Both the position numbers and the translations under genes were made by a program. From the NCBI RefSeq assembly GCF_009495745.1, contig NZ_WIDQ01000004.1:62001-126000 (forward strand): a stretch of DNA of 64,000 nt, given 5' to 3'. Below are positions 45,301 through 54,162 of this stretch, piece by piece. How positions within the stretch are numbered: position 1 is the first letter of the stretch; every line of letters starts with the position of its first letter. Source of the stretch: Niveispirillum sp. SYP-B3756. GTDB lineage: Bacteria > Pseudomonadota > Alphaproteobacteria > Azospirillales > Azospirillaceae. The notes under the pieces are model-generated. The model worked only from the letters and a program-made list of their open reading frames with translations, was not told the origin of the DNA and ran no database searches.

Positions 45301-46674
45301 GGGGAATTGCCGCTGGTGATGGAGGGCAGCGCCACGGCCATAACTATCCCCACCGATCAGCCGATCAGCGGCCGGCTGCAAGGCAATATGGCCCTGCGCC
45401 GCTTCAATGATTTTCTGGCCGGCAGCGGGGACCGGCTGGGCGGGCAGATGACGGTGGATTTGGCGCTGGCCGGCACGCTGGCCCAGCGCCAGCTTTCCGG
45501 CACGGTGGAGCTGCAGGGGGCCTCCTACGAGAACCAGGAATGGGGCACGCGGATCACTGATATCACCGCGCTGATGCAGGGCGATCCGGAAGGGTTGGTG
45601 ATCCGCAGCTTCGATGGCAAGACGCCGGGCGGTGGGCAGGTCAGCGTGGCCGGCTCCATCGGTTTCCGGCCGGAGCGGGGCGACCGGCAGATTGATCTGA
45701 AACTGACCGCCCGCAAGGCAAGGCTGGCCCAGATCGACATGGTGGAGGCGACAGCCGGGGCGGAAATCGCTGTCACCGGCACGCTGACCGATATCCTGGT
45801 GGCCGGGCGGGTGGATGTGGATAAGGCCTATATCCGTATCCCCGATAAGCTGCCGACATCGGTGGCCGATCTGCCGGTGGTGGAGATCAACCATCCCCGC
45901 CGCATCGCCCCGCCCGCCGGGGCCAGCTCGGCGGAGGCGGAACCAGCCAATGCCCCACCCAAAGCGTTGGTTGTAAAACTGGAAGTGGATGTGGAGGCGC
46001 CCAACCGCATCTATGTTTCAGGCCGGGGGCTGGATGCGGAACTGAAAGCATCCCTGAAGGTGCGCGGAACAGTGGCCAACCCCAGCGTGGCTGGCCCCAT
46101 CTCCCTGGTGAAGGGCGATCTGGCCCTGCTGGGCCAGACCTTCACCATCGCCCGCTCCAACATCACCTTTGATGGCAGCCTGGACCCGACCCTGGATGTG
46201 GAGGCGCGCACCCAGCGCGGCGACTTGACGGCCATTGTCGCCATCGGCGGCCGCCCATCCAAACCCAGCGTCAAGCTCAGCTCCCAGCCGCCTTATCCGG
46301 AGGATGAGGTATTGGCCCGGCTGCTGTTCAACCGGGGGGCCGGCCAGCTCTCGGCGCTGGAGGCGCTGCAGCTGGCCCAGAGTGCGGCGCAGCTGACCGG
46401 CCTGTTCGGCGGCGGGCCGGGGCTGGTGGATAATGTCAAACGCTCGCTCGGTGTGGACCGGCTGGAATTCCGTGGATCGGAGGATGGCACCGGGGCGGGC
46501 ACGGTGGCCGCCGGCCGCTATATCGGCGACAATCTCTATGTCGGGGTGGAGCAGCAGCTGGGCACGGGCGAAAGCAAGGCCACGGTTGAATATGGCATCA
46601 CCCAGCATATCAAGGCGCGCGGCGAACTGGGCACGGAAAGCAAGGTGGGCGTGCAGTTTGAATGGGATTATTGA
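42310..46674 (+). CDS. tamB: Translocation/assembly module protein TamB
   Basis: This very large (1454 residues) protein has one N-terminal transmembrane anchor (AWIAAGFASLIGLAVLVFTV). A long beta-rich body of AsmA/TamB type follows, and the TamB (DUF490) domain covers the last about 350 residues (LVKGDLALLGQTFTIARSN, GSLDPTLDVEARTQRGD and EYGITQHIKARGELGTE-like end). It spans the periplasm and moves lipids or outer-membrane proteins. The terminal VGVQFEWDY fits the family end. Confidence 0.92.
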   Translation: MNMRSPLAWIAAGFASLIGLAVLVFTVAFIWLGTGSGRDFVLAQARQSVPGLGLEGGSGNLFDLRLTRLTMADAQGVWLNVEGARLSWSPWALFSRRLSVEVLTADRVAVARQPVPASSEPDDPKAPPFRLPVAIDLRQLAVGRAELGPDLLGGTAAVLKLDGRADIPAGAPGGTVHLDVARIDDRPGTLTLDAFYQPGSRLKLAAVAAEPENGLVAELLDIPGRPAFTVTLEGDGPLNDWTGNLSAKAGDVVNGRAQARIRPAADKLTFGLEADGNIQALLPARWRALVGPELKLGAGGLIHPGKEIVLDGVSIQMAAGTLAGGGAYDLTTKAVNLGTLIQVPAESALHAFLGETRFFDTARGTITITGTPQVPKVVADFTVQAPRFDEFGADSVTLKGTAAAQGSLDRIALDLTSALEGMRGGGITNQRGTLALTGDIRVPQQSINITSLSLDGPLLKASGKGAFSQWGAGGQADLVLESPNLATLSPLAGRDLSGALAADVTLKRAGGELTASIKARGRNLKTATPAADALLGATTDLSVNLSTGKEIQLRDLVLISPHLEVRGGVALAGQRLTSDLSAKIDDLSPLGPALGVAMAGGVTASIKAEGPEGATRLVLRLDGSNLVLDGLQLGAAQMEFTGQGGPKSARGTLTAETSVIGQRVAANGDIALQGDQLALDNLSAVIGINHIDGGIQANLATGTAEGRLTGTVPDLGIIGFIAGDEVWGNGRFSLELAVERGQQQVSFNADFKEIWRRWHGQRIAAVAVDSKVEDALVKPVLDVSLQAKGIDPGDSKVDTLTATAKGPLTGTAVTLDLAGKAPAPVKVSLAGTFSTPENKEGGGVMLRLLLSRFTGSYGDTGFQTAQPAELAYGPGVVRVKDLAIVSGDSRVVMNADLNRHALSARAELVKVPLTWARIIDPTLTLYGELNGTASIGGTVAAPEGTLSLKLDRFAITPPVEKGPTPLGAELAANWRNGRVALTAKLDSQGSGVGLTARGELPLVMEGSATAITIPTDQPISGRLQGNMALRRFNDFLAGSGDRLGGQMTVDLALAGTLAQRQLSGTVELQGASYENQEWGTRITDITALMQGDPEGLVIRSFDGKTPGGGQVSVAGSIGFRPERGDRQIDLKLTARKARLAQIDMVEATAGAEIAVTGTLTDILVAGRVDVDKAYIRIPDKLPTSVADLPVVEINHPRRIAPPAGASSAEAEPANAPPKALVVKLEVDVEAPNRIYVSGRGLDAELKASLKVRGTVANPSVAGPISLVKGDLALLGQTFTIARSNITFDGSLDPTLDVEARTQRGDLTAIVAIGGRPSKPSVKLSSQPPYPEDEVLARLLFNRGAGQLSALEALQLAQSAAQLTGLFGGGPGLVDNVKRSLGVDRLEFRGSEDGTGAGTVAAGRYIGDNLYVGVEQQLGTGESKATVEYGITQHIKARGELGTESKVGVQFEWDY

Positions 46675-46735
46675 GCGGGGGCTGCGCCGGAAGGGGTAGG
46701 GAAGCCCCAAATGGCTGTACCGCCCCCGCTTTCTT
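46674..46735 (+). terminator. Possible terminator of tamAB
   Basis: AGCGGGGG (46674-46681) pairs with CCCCCGCT (46723-46730), followed by TTCTT, over a large loop. It starts at the tamB stop codon. The loop is long, so this is moderate evidence. Confidence 0.45.
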
Positions 46736-46817
46736 GCTCCCCCGTCGCTGGTGCGGGAATAAAGGGCGAGCCCTTCACTTGCGCCAGCCCGGCGCCTTCT
46801 CAGGACGGGGAACCGCC

Positions 46818-47858
46818 ATGAGCGATATTATCCGCAATTATTTGGATGAGCTGGAGGCCAAGGCCATACGCTGGCGGATTTTCTGCCGCGACTACGCCAG
46901 CGCCTATCATCTGGCCCATGACCAGTATAAGGCAACCTGGGCAGCGCAGGAAAAAAGCGACAAGGAAAAGGCCGAAATGATCGTGCTGGCCTTGTCGGTC
47001 GCGTCCAGCACGGTGTTGATGGCGGCCTTTGCCACCAATTCCCTGCGCGTGCTGGCCAGCCGGGCCGCCCTTAACGTCATTTGCAATAATAATCTGAACC
47101 GTACCTTCAATGCGCTGCATCTGGTCAGCAACAACAAGGCGGCCATGTTCGCCCTGGGGGCGGTGATGGATGCGGCCGATGCCAAGGCCAAGAAATATAT
47201 CGAGGAAAAGGCCGGCACGCTGACCCGTTCGGCACCGACCCCCGCCGTCACCAACCCAGCCGTCCTGCAGAACGACCTGATCAATTATGTGGAGAGCAAC
47301 CAGCTCTATGCCATGGAGGTGGCCTTTGCCATCCGTGACGACAAATCCCTGTCGGAGGCGGAACGCGCCATCCTGGTGGGCAGCCTGAAGAAGGCGCCCT
47401 TGTTCAAGCCGCCCGTCAATGAGATCCGGCGGGAACGGCTGACCGACCATATCGAGCTGTCGCTGCATATGTCGGCCATGCTGGATTCCGATTTCCTGGT
47501 CGATATTCCGATGCATGAAATGAGCCCGGCAGGGGGACTTGGCTCTGTATTCGGCGCGAAGGAGCGGCCGATACCACAATTACCCTCCGCGTCGGATTAT
47601 CCGCGAGGGACACCGTTTCGTACTTCCCTGGGGGTGGTTCATGCTCAGCAGCTTGTTCGGGCGGAGCGCCCCGGACCAATTGTGCAGGCCAAGATCGATG
47701 AACTGAACGGCCGCATCTTCAATGAGAAATTCTTCTCTGCCAGCAGTTGGCAAGGCGGGCAGAATGGTCCGATGCCTGCGCTTGTGCGGGCGGAAACCAC
47801 GCTGAACCGGCTGGCGGAGGCGTCGCGTCCGCTGCAACTTGATGCGGCCCGGGTATGA
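46818..47858 (+). CDS. Protein of unknown function, first gene of a coupled pair (346 aa)
   Basis: It starts at ATG 46818, with AGGACGGGG upstream. Residues 1-50 are charged and helical. A hydrophobic stretch at about 53-71 (MIVLALSVASSTVLMAAFA) may be a membrane segment. The rest is mixed, with a Pro-rich middle and no known motif. It has no signal peptide. The last codon overlaps the start of the downstream lipoprotein gene (ATGA), so the two are translated together and probably work together. I do not recognise the family. A membrane-active effector with a lipoprotein partner is one untested idea. Confidence 0.68.
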   Translation: MSDIIRNYLDELEAKAIRWRIFCRDYASAYHLAHDQYKATWAAQEKSDKEKAEMIVLALSVASSTVLMAAFATNSLRVLASRAALNVICNNNLNRTFNALHLVSNNKAAMFALGAVMDAADAKAKKYIEEKAGTLTRSAPTPAVTNPAVLQNDLINYVESNQLYAMEVAFAIRDDKSLSEAERAILVGSLKKAPLFKPPVNEIRRERLTDHIELSLHMSAMLDSDFLVDIPMHEMSPAGGLGSVFGAKERPIPQLPSASDYPRGTPFRTSLGVVHAQQLVRAERPGPIVQAKIDELNGRIFNEKFFSASSWQGGQNGPMPALVRAETTLNRLAEASRPLQLDAARV

Positions 47859-48736
47859 ATATGCGGGGGCAGGAGCTGTCACTATTGAAATGGTCCGGCC
47901 TGCTGCTGGTGCTGACGGCCCTGCTGCTGGCCGGTTGCTCCCGTTCAGGGGAAGCGGACAAGGCCGATGAAGCGATGATGCAAATGGAGCAGGTTGCATC
48001 GCTTTACCAATCCATGCCGGGCCTTGTGGATATTGTTGGCGGGGAGGTCCGGAAGGAATTCGGAGCCGGTGTTGATGCCGATCTGCCCTTGTTGCGTCAG
48101 TCCGTCGTGAATGCTTTTGATCCGGCAGATTTGCTGGCGCGGGTGCGGCGGGAGTTGAAGGCTGTGGATGCTGGTGGGGGGGCTGAGGTTCCCGCATTTC
48201 TGGCTGCCGCAAATGACTTCATCCGGGCTCAATCAGCTGTTGAAACGGAAAGCAGGGTTGATCCCGGCAAGGTGATACAGTCCGCCACCGATGCCTACGA
48301 GATTCGTGCGGATAAAGGCCGGATTGATGCATTGGCCGGCGCCATGGCAGCGGCGGATATTCAGGTGGAAGGCACCCTGTTGGGGCTGCGCCTGCAGGGT
48401 GCCGCCGCCTTGCGCCATCTGGAAAAGCCCGCCCTTTGGCAGGGGCTGGACGATCAGGGGCGGGACCGCTACGTAGACCAGTTCACCCGTCGGACGCGTG
48501 CGGAAGGGGATGCAAATCACTCGCCCCCGCGTTACGAGATTGCCCGGTTCCTGGCCATACAGCGGCTGACGATCATCCTGCTGCGCCTGCCGGAACCGTC
48601 ACTCAAGGCCTTGGAGGATTTCTATAACAGCGATCTGGGCAAGGCCAAGCGCAAGGCCCTGGTTGCTGCCGTTGCCGCGCAGAGCGATGCGGATACCAAG
48701 CAAATGATGGTGGAGTACCTGCGGCAACTGCACTGA
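47855..48736 (+). CDS. Lipoprotein of unknown function, second gene of a coupled pair (293 aa)
   Basis: The N-terminal signal has a lipobox (LLVLTALLLAGCSRS), so the protein should be lipid-anchored in the periplasm. The body is alpha-helical. The C-terminal about 60 residues (LKALEDFYNSDLGKAKRKAL) resemble the DUF2059-like tail found in some periplasmic proteins. It overlaps the upstream gene by four bases. No paralogue lies in the window. Its codon use looks somewhat less GC-biased in the first half than that of its neighbours. Confidence 0.7.
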   Translation: MNMRGQELSLLKWSGLLLVLTALLLAGCSRSGEADKADEAMMQMEQVASLYQSMPGLVDIVGGEVRKEFGAGVDADLPLLRQSVVNAFDPADLLARVRRELKAVDAGGGAEVPAFLAAANDFIRAQSAVETESRVDPGKVIQSATDAYEIRADKGRIDALAGAMAAADIQVEGTLLGLRLQGAAALRHLEKPALWQGLDDQGRDRYVDQFTRRTRAEGDANHSPPRYEIARFLAIQRLTIILLRLPEPSLKALEDFYNSDLGKAKRKALVAAVAAQSDADTKQMMVEYLRQLH

Positions 48737-48851
48737 CCCGTTTCGCCGCAGTCACTATTCTGGGGAGTGCTTCCGGCACACATCGCCTTGCCGCCGCCGC
48801 AAAGCTGGTTCTATAGTCGTGCCGACTTTTCGGATCAGGAGACACCCCGAC

Positions 48852-49517
48852 GTGCGCGGCCTTGACCTTTCCCCGCTCTCCCGCCGTTCCCTGCTGGGCC
48901 TTGGTGCCGGTGCCGCCGTGCTGTCGGCCCTGCCGGCCTGGGCGCAGACGGCACCCGCTGCCCCTGCCGCCGCGATTGATATCAAGGCCGCGACTGCGGA
49001 AATCGTCTATGGCGATCCCAAGGCCAAGGTGACGGTGGTGGAATATGCCTCGCTGGCCTGTTCCCACTGCGCCGATTTTGAAATCAACATGCTGCCCACC
49101 TTCAAGAAGGAATTCATCGATCCCGGCGAGGTGAAGCTGGTGTTCCGTGATTTCCCGATGAATGCGCCGGGCCTGCGCGCCCATATGCTGATGCGCTGCG
49201 CCGGCGGGGCCAAAGGGCTGGCGCTGAAGACGGCGATCATGAAGTCGCAGCATAGCTGGCTGAACCAGGATTATCTGAAGCACCTGTCCCAGATCGCCCG
49301 GCTGTCGGGGATGAGCCAGGAACAGTTCGATGCCTGCACCAGCAACAAGCAACTGGAAGATTTCCTGATCAAGAGCCAGTACACCGCCAGCCAGGAAAAG
49401 CAGATCAACTCCACCCCCACCTTCATTGTCGATGACAATTACGTCGTCATGGGCGCCAAGCTGGATGAGTTGACGGAGGCGGTGCAGAAGGCCGGTGCCA
49501 AGCGCAAGGCTTCTTAA
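48852..49517 (+). CDS. DsbA-like thiol oxidoreductase (periplasmic)
   Basis: This 221-residue protein starts at GTG 48852, with CAGGAGA about 9 bases upstream; a GTG at 48819 would add 11 residues. An RR-containing signal (SRRSLLGLGAG) suggests Tat export or a normal signal, with cleavage at AWAQ. The thioredoxin-fold core has the redox motif ACSHC (CSHC) in VVEYASLACSHCADFE and the cis-proline segment STPTFIVDD. It probably forms or shuffles disulfides in the envelope. Confidence 0.88.
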   Translation: MRGLDLSPLSRRSLLGLGAGAAVLSALPAWAQTAPAAPAAAIDIKAATAEIVYGDPKAKVTVVEYASLACSHCADFEINMLPTFKKEFIDPGEVKLVFRDFPMNAPGLRAHMLMRCAGGAKGLALKTAIMKSQHSWLNQDYLKHLSQIARLSGMSQEQFDACTSNKQLEDFLIKSQYTASQEKQINSTPTFIVDDNYVVMGAKLDELTEAVQKAGAKRKAS

Positions 49518-49551
49518 CAGTTCCTCAAACGCCTTCAGTACGGCTTTGATA

Positions 49552-49694
49552 CCAAGGGGCATGTTTCATGCCCCTTGGAGGCCAGCGACTGCTGGCCCGC
49601 GGGCTCGTGCCCGCGTGAGCCAAGGCGACGGATGCCGCCGCCCGGCACTTGAGGGAATTGGCAAATACCAAGAGCCATGAATCATGGCTCTTGG
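49552..49694 (+). repeat. Multi-hairpin intergenic element, copy 6
   Basis: Here the element lies on the plus strand. H5 is CCAAGGGGCATG/CATGCCCCTTGG (49552-49578), H4 is GGCCAGC/GCTGGCC (49580-49597) and H3 is CGCGGGC/GCCCGCG (49598-49615). Then come GAGCCAAG, a weaker H2 near 49624-49639 and the linker GCCCGGC. H1 is CCAAGAGCCATG/CATGGCTCTTGG (49668-49694). H5 lies nearest the DsbA-like gene's 3' end. Confidence 0.88.
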
Positions 49695-49708
49695 TATGAG
49701 ATAGATTG

Positions 49709-49743
49709 ACGGGGGTGGTGCCCGCTGGCACCACCCCCGTTTG
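49709..49743 (+). terminator. Hairpin upstream of smc
   Basis: ACGGGGGTGGTGCC pairs with GGCACCACCCCCGT around a 4-base loop, followed by TTTG. It lies 38 bases before the smc start codon and after repeat copy 6. It could stop read-through from the DsbA-like gene or sit in the smc leader. Confidence 0.55.
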
Positions 49744-49780
49744 CGTTCCATCCCTTCCCGTTTTTGCGAATCCGACACCC

Positions 49781-52700
49781 GTGCAGTTCACCAAGCTTCG
49801 CCTTACCGGCTTCAAATCCTTCGTTGACCAGACCGAACTGCTGATCGAGCCGGGCATGACCGGCGTGGTCGGCCCCAATGGCTGCGGCAAATCCAACCTG
49901 CTGGAAGCGCTGCGCTGGGCCATGGGGGAGACCTCGGCCAAGCGGATGCGCGGGGAGGATATGGATGACGTCATTTTCGGCGGCACGACCATGCGGCCGG
50001 CGCGCAATATCGCCGAAGTGACCATGGTGCTGGGCAATGATGGCCGCACCGCGCCACCGCCCTTCAACGAGTTTGACGAGCTGGAAATCACCCGTCGGCT
50101 GGAACGCGGGTCGGGGTCGGATTACCGCATCAATGGCAAGCTGGTGCGCGCCCGCGATGTGCAGATCCTGTTTGCCGACAATGCCTCGGGTGCCAACAGC
50201 CCGGCCCTGGTCAGCCAGGGCCGGGTGGGCGCGCTGATCAATGCCAAGCCGGCGGACCGTCGGCAATTGCTGGAAGAAGCCGCCGGCATCAGCGGCCTGC
50301 ACGCAAGGCGGCACGAGGCGGAATTGCGCCTGCGCGCGGCGGAAACCAACCTGACCCGGCTGGATGATGTGCTGGGCACGCTGGATGCCCAACTGCAAAC
50401 CCTGCGCAAACAGGCCAAACAGGCTGCCCGCTATCGCAATGTGCAAGAAAATATCCGCCAGACGGAGGCGCGCCTGCTGCATATACGCTGGCAGGATGCC
50501 GAAGGGGCGCTGACCCGCGCCCGCAGCGGCCATGCCCGCGCGGATGAGGCGGTGCGACAGGCCATGCTGGCGGGCACGACCCTGGCTGAAAGCCGGGCCG
50601 CCATCGCCGCCACCCTGCCGCCCAAACGCCAGGCGGAGGCCGACGCGGCGGCGGCCCTGCAACGGCTGGTGCTGGCGCGCGAACAACTGGCGGCGGAAGA
50701 GGCGCGCGTTGCGGAGGCCCGATCTGCCACCCAGCGCCGGCTGGCGCAAATCGCGTCTGACCTGTCGCGCGAACGCGCACTCGCCACCGATGCCGACAAT
50801 GCCCTGCTGCGCCTGCGCGAAGAACGCCAGCAATTGCTGGATGCCCAGGCGGAAGAGCTGCTGGATCAGGAGGAGGCGCAGGAGGCCCTGTTGACCGCCC
50901 GCGATGCGGTGGAACAGGCCGATCTGGCCCTGGCGGCCCTGCTGGAACAGGCCGGTGCCGAAGAAACGGCCCGTAACACCCAACTGAGTCGCCTGCGGGA
51001 CCAACAGGCGCGGCTGGCCACGCTGGACCGCCGGCTGGCCGACCAGCAGGCCCAGGCCGAGCAATTGCGCCACGGGCTGGATGGTGGGCTGGAACTGGCC
51101 GCTGCCGAGGAAGCGTTGGCCCTGGCCGAGGAGCGGCTGGAACTGGCGCGGGAGGAGGCGGAAAATGCCGAATCCGCCAAGGGTGAGGCCGACCGCGCCC
51201 TGGAGCGGGTGCGGGCAGAGGCCGCCGGGGCCCAGGCAAGCAGCCGGGAGGCGCTGACCCAGGCGGAATCCCGCTTCACCCGCATCAAGGCGGAATGCGA
51301 TGGCCTGCGCGCCCTGCTGGGATTGGACGAGGCCGACCTGTTCCCGCCGCTGATCGATGCGGTGACGGTGATCGGTGGCTATGAACAGGCGCTGGCGGCA
51401 GCGTTGGGTGATGATCTGACCGCCCCACTGGACGCCGCCGCCAATGTCTATTGGCGTGATCTGCCCCCCTTGCCGGAAGGGACGGCACTGCCGGACGGGC
51501 TGGCGGCGTTGACCCACTATGTGAAGGCACCGGCGGCGCTGGGCCGCTGCCTGCCACAGATTGGCGTGGCGAAGGATGCCGCCCAGGCTGTCCGCTTGTC
51601 GACCCTTCTGCTGCCCGGTCAGATGATCGTCACCCGCGACGGCGGGGCCTGGCGCTGGGATGGCTTGACCCGCAAGCCCGGCGCCCCCACCGCCGCCGCC
51701 ATCCGCCTGACCCAGCGTAACCGCTTGGCTGAACTGGAAATGGAGCTGGATGCGGCAGAAGAGGTGCTGGCCACGGCGCGTGAGGCCCATGCCAATGCGC
51801 GCGAACAGGCCGCCCGTCGGGAAGGGGAGGCGCGGCAAGCCCAGGATCAGGCGACCCAACGTGACCGGCAGGCGCGCGAGGCCGTGCGCGGCGGCTTCCG
51901 CGCGGTGGAGCAGGCGCGCGACGGTTTGACCCGCCGCAAGGCGGAAGCCGATGCCGCCGCGGCCAAGCTGGACGCCCTGCTGGGCAGCCTGACGGCGCTG
52001 CAAACCGACCGGGCAGAGGCCGCGACGGCGGAGGCGGAGGCGCAGGCGGCACTGGATGCACTGCCCGATGCGGCCATTGCCCGCAACGCCATTGCCCAAT
52101 CCCGCGCCCGGCAAGCGGAACTGCGCGCGGCACTCGCCAACCGGCAGGCCCGCGCCGACCAGTTGCTGCGCGAAGCTGAACAGCGCCGCCGCCGCCTGTC
52201 ACTGCTGCAACAGGAAGAGCAGGGCTGGGCCGCGCGCGTGGAAGGCGCGGCCAGCCGGCTGGCCGAGTTGGAACAGCGCGCCGCTGAGGGGCGGGAGGAG
52301 TTGGAAACCCTGGCCGAACGCCCCCTGGCCATCCAGGAGGAACGCCGCCTGCTGGCAGCCCAAATCCAGACCGCCGAGCGCCACCGGGCCGAGGCGCTGG
52401 CCGCCTTGCAGGCGGGCGAGGCGGAACTGGCCGATGCCGAACAGGCCCGCACCAAGGCGGAAACGGCCCTGGCCGATGCGCGGGAAGCCCGCGCTCATGC
52501 CGAAGCTGCCGTTTCCCAGGCCCTGCAGCATATGCAGGCCTTGGCGGAACGTATCGCCGAGAAGCTGGATTGCGAACCGGACCGGATCGCCGCCGCCACC
52601 GGCATTGATTTCGACGCTGATGACGAGCGGCCCGACCCGGCGGCCCTGGAACAGCGCCTGTCGAAATTGCTGGATGAGCGGGAACGTATCGGCCCCGTCA

Positions 52701-53311
52701 ACCTGCGGGCTGAGCAGGAAGTGGCGGAGATGGAAACGCAGATCGGCACCATGACAGCGGAAAAGGAAGACCTCACCGCCGCCATCGCCCGCCTGCGCCA
52801 GGGCATCAATGGTCTGAACCGGGAGGCGCGGGAACGGCTGCTGGCCAGCTTTGCCAAGGTGGATGCGCATTTCCAGGATATGTTCACCCGCCTGTTCGGC
52901 GGCGGCTCAGCGCATCTGAAACTGACGGAAGCCGAAGATCCGCTGGATGCGGGGCTGGAAATCTATGCCAGCCCGCCGGGCAAGAAATTGCAGGTGCTGT
53001 CTTTGCTGTCGGGCGGGGAACAGGCGCTGACGGCCCTGGCCCTGCTGTTCGCCGTGTTCCTGTGCAACCCCGCCCCCATTTGTGTGTTGGATGAGGTGGA
53101 CGCGCCCCTGGACGAGGCCAATGTCGGCCGGTTCTGTGACATGGTGGAAGAAATGGCCCGCAGCGGGGCCACCCGCTTCCTGATCGTCACCCATCACCGG
53201 TTGACCATGGCCCGCATGGACCGGCTGTTCGGCGTGACCATGATGGAGCGCGGTGTTTCCAAACTGGTGTCGGTCGATCTGGCCCGCGCGGCGGAAATGG
53301 TGGAAAGCTGA
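49781..53311 (+). CDS. smc: Chromosome segregation ATPase SMC
   Basis: This 1176-residue condensin core protein starts at GTG 49781 (V-QFTKLRLTGFKSFVDQT). The frame is open further upstream but that part includes the hairpin. Walker A is GPNGCGKSNLLEALRWAMGE. A long coiled coil leads to the hinge near residue 510-560 (LGLDEADLFPPLIDAVTV). A second coil ends at the ATPase C-half with LSGGEQALTALALLFA and Walker B ICVLDEVDAPLDE. It compacts and separates sister chromosomes. No scpA or scpB lies in the window. Confidence 0.95.
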   Translation: MQFTKLRLTGFKSFVDQTELLIEPGMTGVVGPNGCGKSNLLEALRWAMGETSAKRMRGEDMDDVIFGGTTMRPARNIAEVTMVLGNDGRTAPPPFNEFDELEITRRLERGSGSDYRINGKLVRARDVQILFADNASGANSPALVSQGRVGALINAKPADRRQLLEEAAGISGLHARRHEAELRLRAAETNLTRLDDVLGTLDAQLQTLRKQAKQAARYRNVQENIRQTEARLLHIRWQDAEGALTRARSGHARADEAVRQAMLAGTTLAESRAAIAATLPPKRQAEADAAAALQRLVLAREQLAAEEARVAEARSATQRRLAQIASDLSRERALATDADNALLRLREERQQLLDAQAEELLDQEEAQEALLTARDAVEQADLALAALLEQAGAEETARNTQLSRLRDQQARLATLDRRLADQQAQAEQLRHGLDGGLELAAAEEALALAEERLELAREEAENAESAKGEADRALERVRAEAAGAQASSREALTQAESRFTRIKAECDGLRALLGLDEADLFPPLIDAVTVIGGYEQALAAALGDDLTAPLDAAANVYWRDLPPLPEGTALPDGLAALTHYVKAPAALGRCLPQIGVAKDAAQAVRLSTLLLPGQMIVTRDGGAWRWDGLTRKPGAPTAAAIRLTQRNRLAELEMELDAAEEVLATAREAHANAREQAARREGEARQAQDQATQRDRQAREAVRGGFRAVEQARDGLTRRKAEADAAAAKLDALLGSLTALQTDRAEAATAEAEAQAALDALPDAAIARNAIAQSRARQAELRAALANRQARADQLLREAEQRRRRLSLLQQEEQGWAARVEGAASRLAELEQRAAEGREELETLAERPLAIQEERRLLAAQIQTAERHRAEALAALQAGEAELADAEQARTKAETALADAREARAHAEAAVSQALQHMQALAERIAEKLDCEPDRIAAATGIDFDADDERPDPAALEQRLSKLLDERERIGPVNLRAEQEVAEMETQIGTMTAEKEDLTAAIARLRQGINGLNREARERLLASFAKVDAHFQDMFTRLFGGGSAHLKLTEAEDPLDAGLEIYASPPGKKLQVLSLLSGGEQALTALALLFAVFLCNPAPICVLDEVDAPLDEANVGRFCDMVEEMARSGATRFLIVTHHRLTMARMDRLFGVTMMERGVSKLVSVDLARAAEMVES

Positions 53312-53492
53312 CGGCCATTCCTTTTCGTCACATTGCAACGATGCCTTGGCGATGCCATTTTGCCATGACAGGAAAACAGGTCGGTCAGCGTATCAGGAGA
53401 GGGATCAGCCCTTTCCGGTCCGCCGGCCGGACGGGGCGGCAGAAGCAGGGCCCGCTGATCGGGCCCGGGACGCATGTTGAGGAGTATGCACC

Positions 53493-53987
53493 ATGGTTTC
53501 TCGTCTGAAGACGGGCGTGCGTTTGGCCGCGGGCGCGGCCGCGCTGCTGGGCCTTGCCGCCTGTGCCAACCCGCAGGCCGATCAGGCGCTCTATGCCCAG
53601 CAGGCCTTTGTCGGTATGCCCAAACAGACCCTGCTGTCCTGCGCCGGGGTGCCGACGCGGACGGCCACGGTCGATAATGTGGAATATTTCACCTATACCA
53701 GCGAGCGGCTGGTGACCATTCCGGGCAGCCCGCGCTTCTCCGCTGCCTATGGTTTCTACCGTCCCTGGTCGCCCTGGTATGGCTATGGCTGGGGGCCGGG
53801 CCCGTTCGATTATCCGGAGACGGAGACGCGCGACTGTCAGGCCACCTTCACGGTGAAGGATGGCGTGGTGCAGCGCATCGTCTATGGCGGTGCCAGCCAG
53901 GGGCCGAGCGCCCGGCTGGGCCAGTGCTATCGCATCGTGGAAAACTGCTTGGCGCTGATCCCGCAGCAGGGGCAGTTGCAGCGCTGA
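53493..53987 (+). CDS. Small lipoprotein with BamE-like fold (164 aa)
   Basis: It has a signal peptide with lipobox GLAAC (Cys24). The region FVGMPKQTLLSCAGVPTRTA followed by VEYFTYTSE resembles the GMTKEQV...LG-P pattern of SmpA/OmlA (BamE) proteins. The middle is aromatic and Gly-rich (FYRPWSPWYGYGWG). Three further cysteines could form disulfides. The function is unknown. Repeat copy 7 lies just past the stop. Confidence 0.72.
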   Translation: MVSRLKTGVRLAAGAAALLGLAACANPQADQALYAQQAFVGMPKQTLLSCAGVPTRTATVDNVEYFTYTSERLVTIPGSPRFSAAYGFYRPWSPWYGYGWGPGPFDYPETETRDCQATFTVKDGVVQRIVYGGASQGPSARLGQCYRIVENCLALIPQQGQLQR

Positions 53988-54005
53988 TTTTCCAGTTATC
54001 CCCAT

Positions 54006-54155
54006 CTCCCTTGATTGTGACCGATCCAGGGAGATTTTGCGTTCTCTCAGACGCCGGGCGCTGCCATCCGGCAGCTTGGCTTGCGCGCCACGAGGTGCTG
54101 AGCCGGCAGTCGCTGGCCTCCAACCCGCCTGAAGGTCAACCTTCAGGCGGGTTGG
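54006..54155 (-). repeat. Multi-hairpin intergenic element, copy 7
   Basis: H1 is CTCCCTTGAT pairing with GATCCAGGGAG (54006-54033), followed by ATTTTGCG, and looks like the terminator of the lipoprotein gene. H2 is GCTGCC/GGCAGC. H3 is decayed. H4 is partly decayed. H5 has a perfect 17-base stem starting CCAACCCGCCTGAAGGT (54120-54155). It ends 7 bases before the MCP stop codon. Confidence 0.9.
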
Positions 54156-54162
54156 GATAAGG

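Noticed and set aside
44251-45894. A 547-codon open frame on the minus strand inside tamB
   Set aside because: It is antisense to a gene with clear TamB features and is His/Gln-rich as shadows are.
49682-52114. An 810-codon open frame on the minus strand
   Set aside because: It is antisense to smc and has no motif. The sense frame has all SMC signatures.
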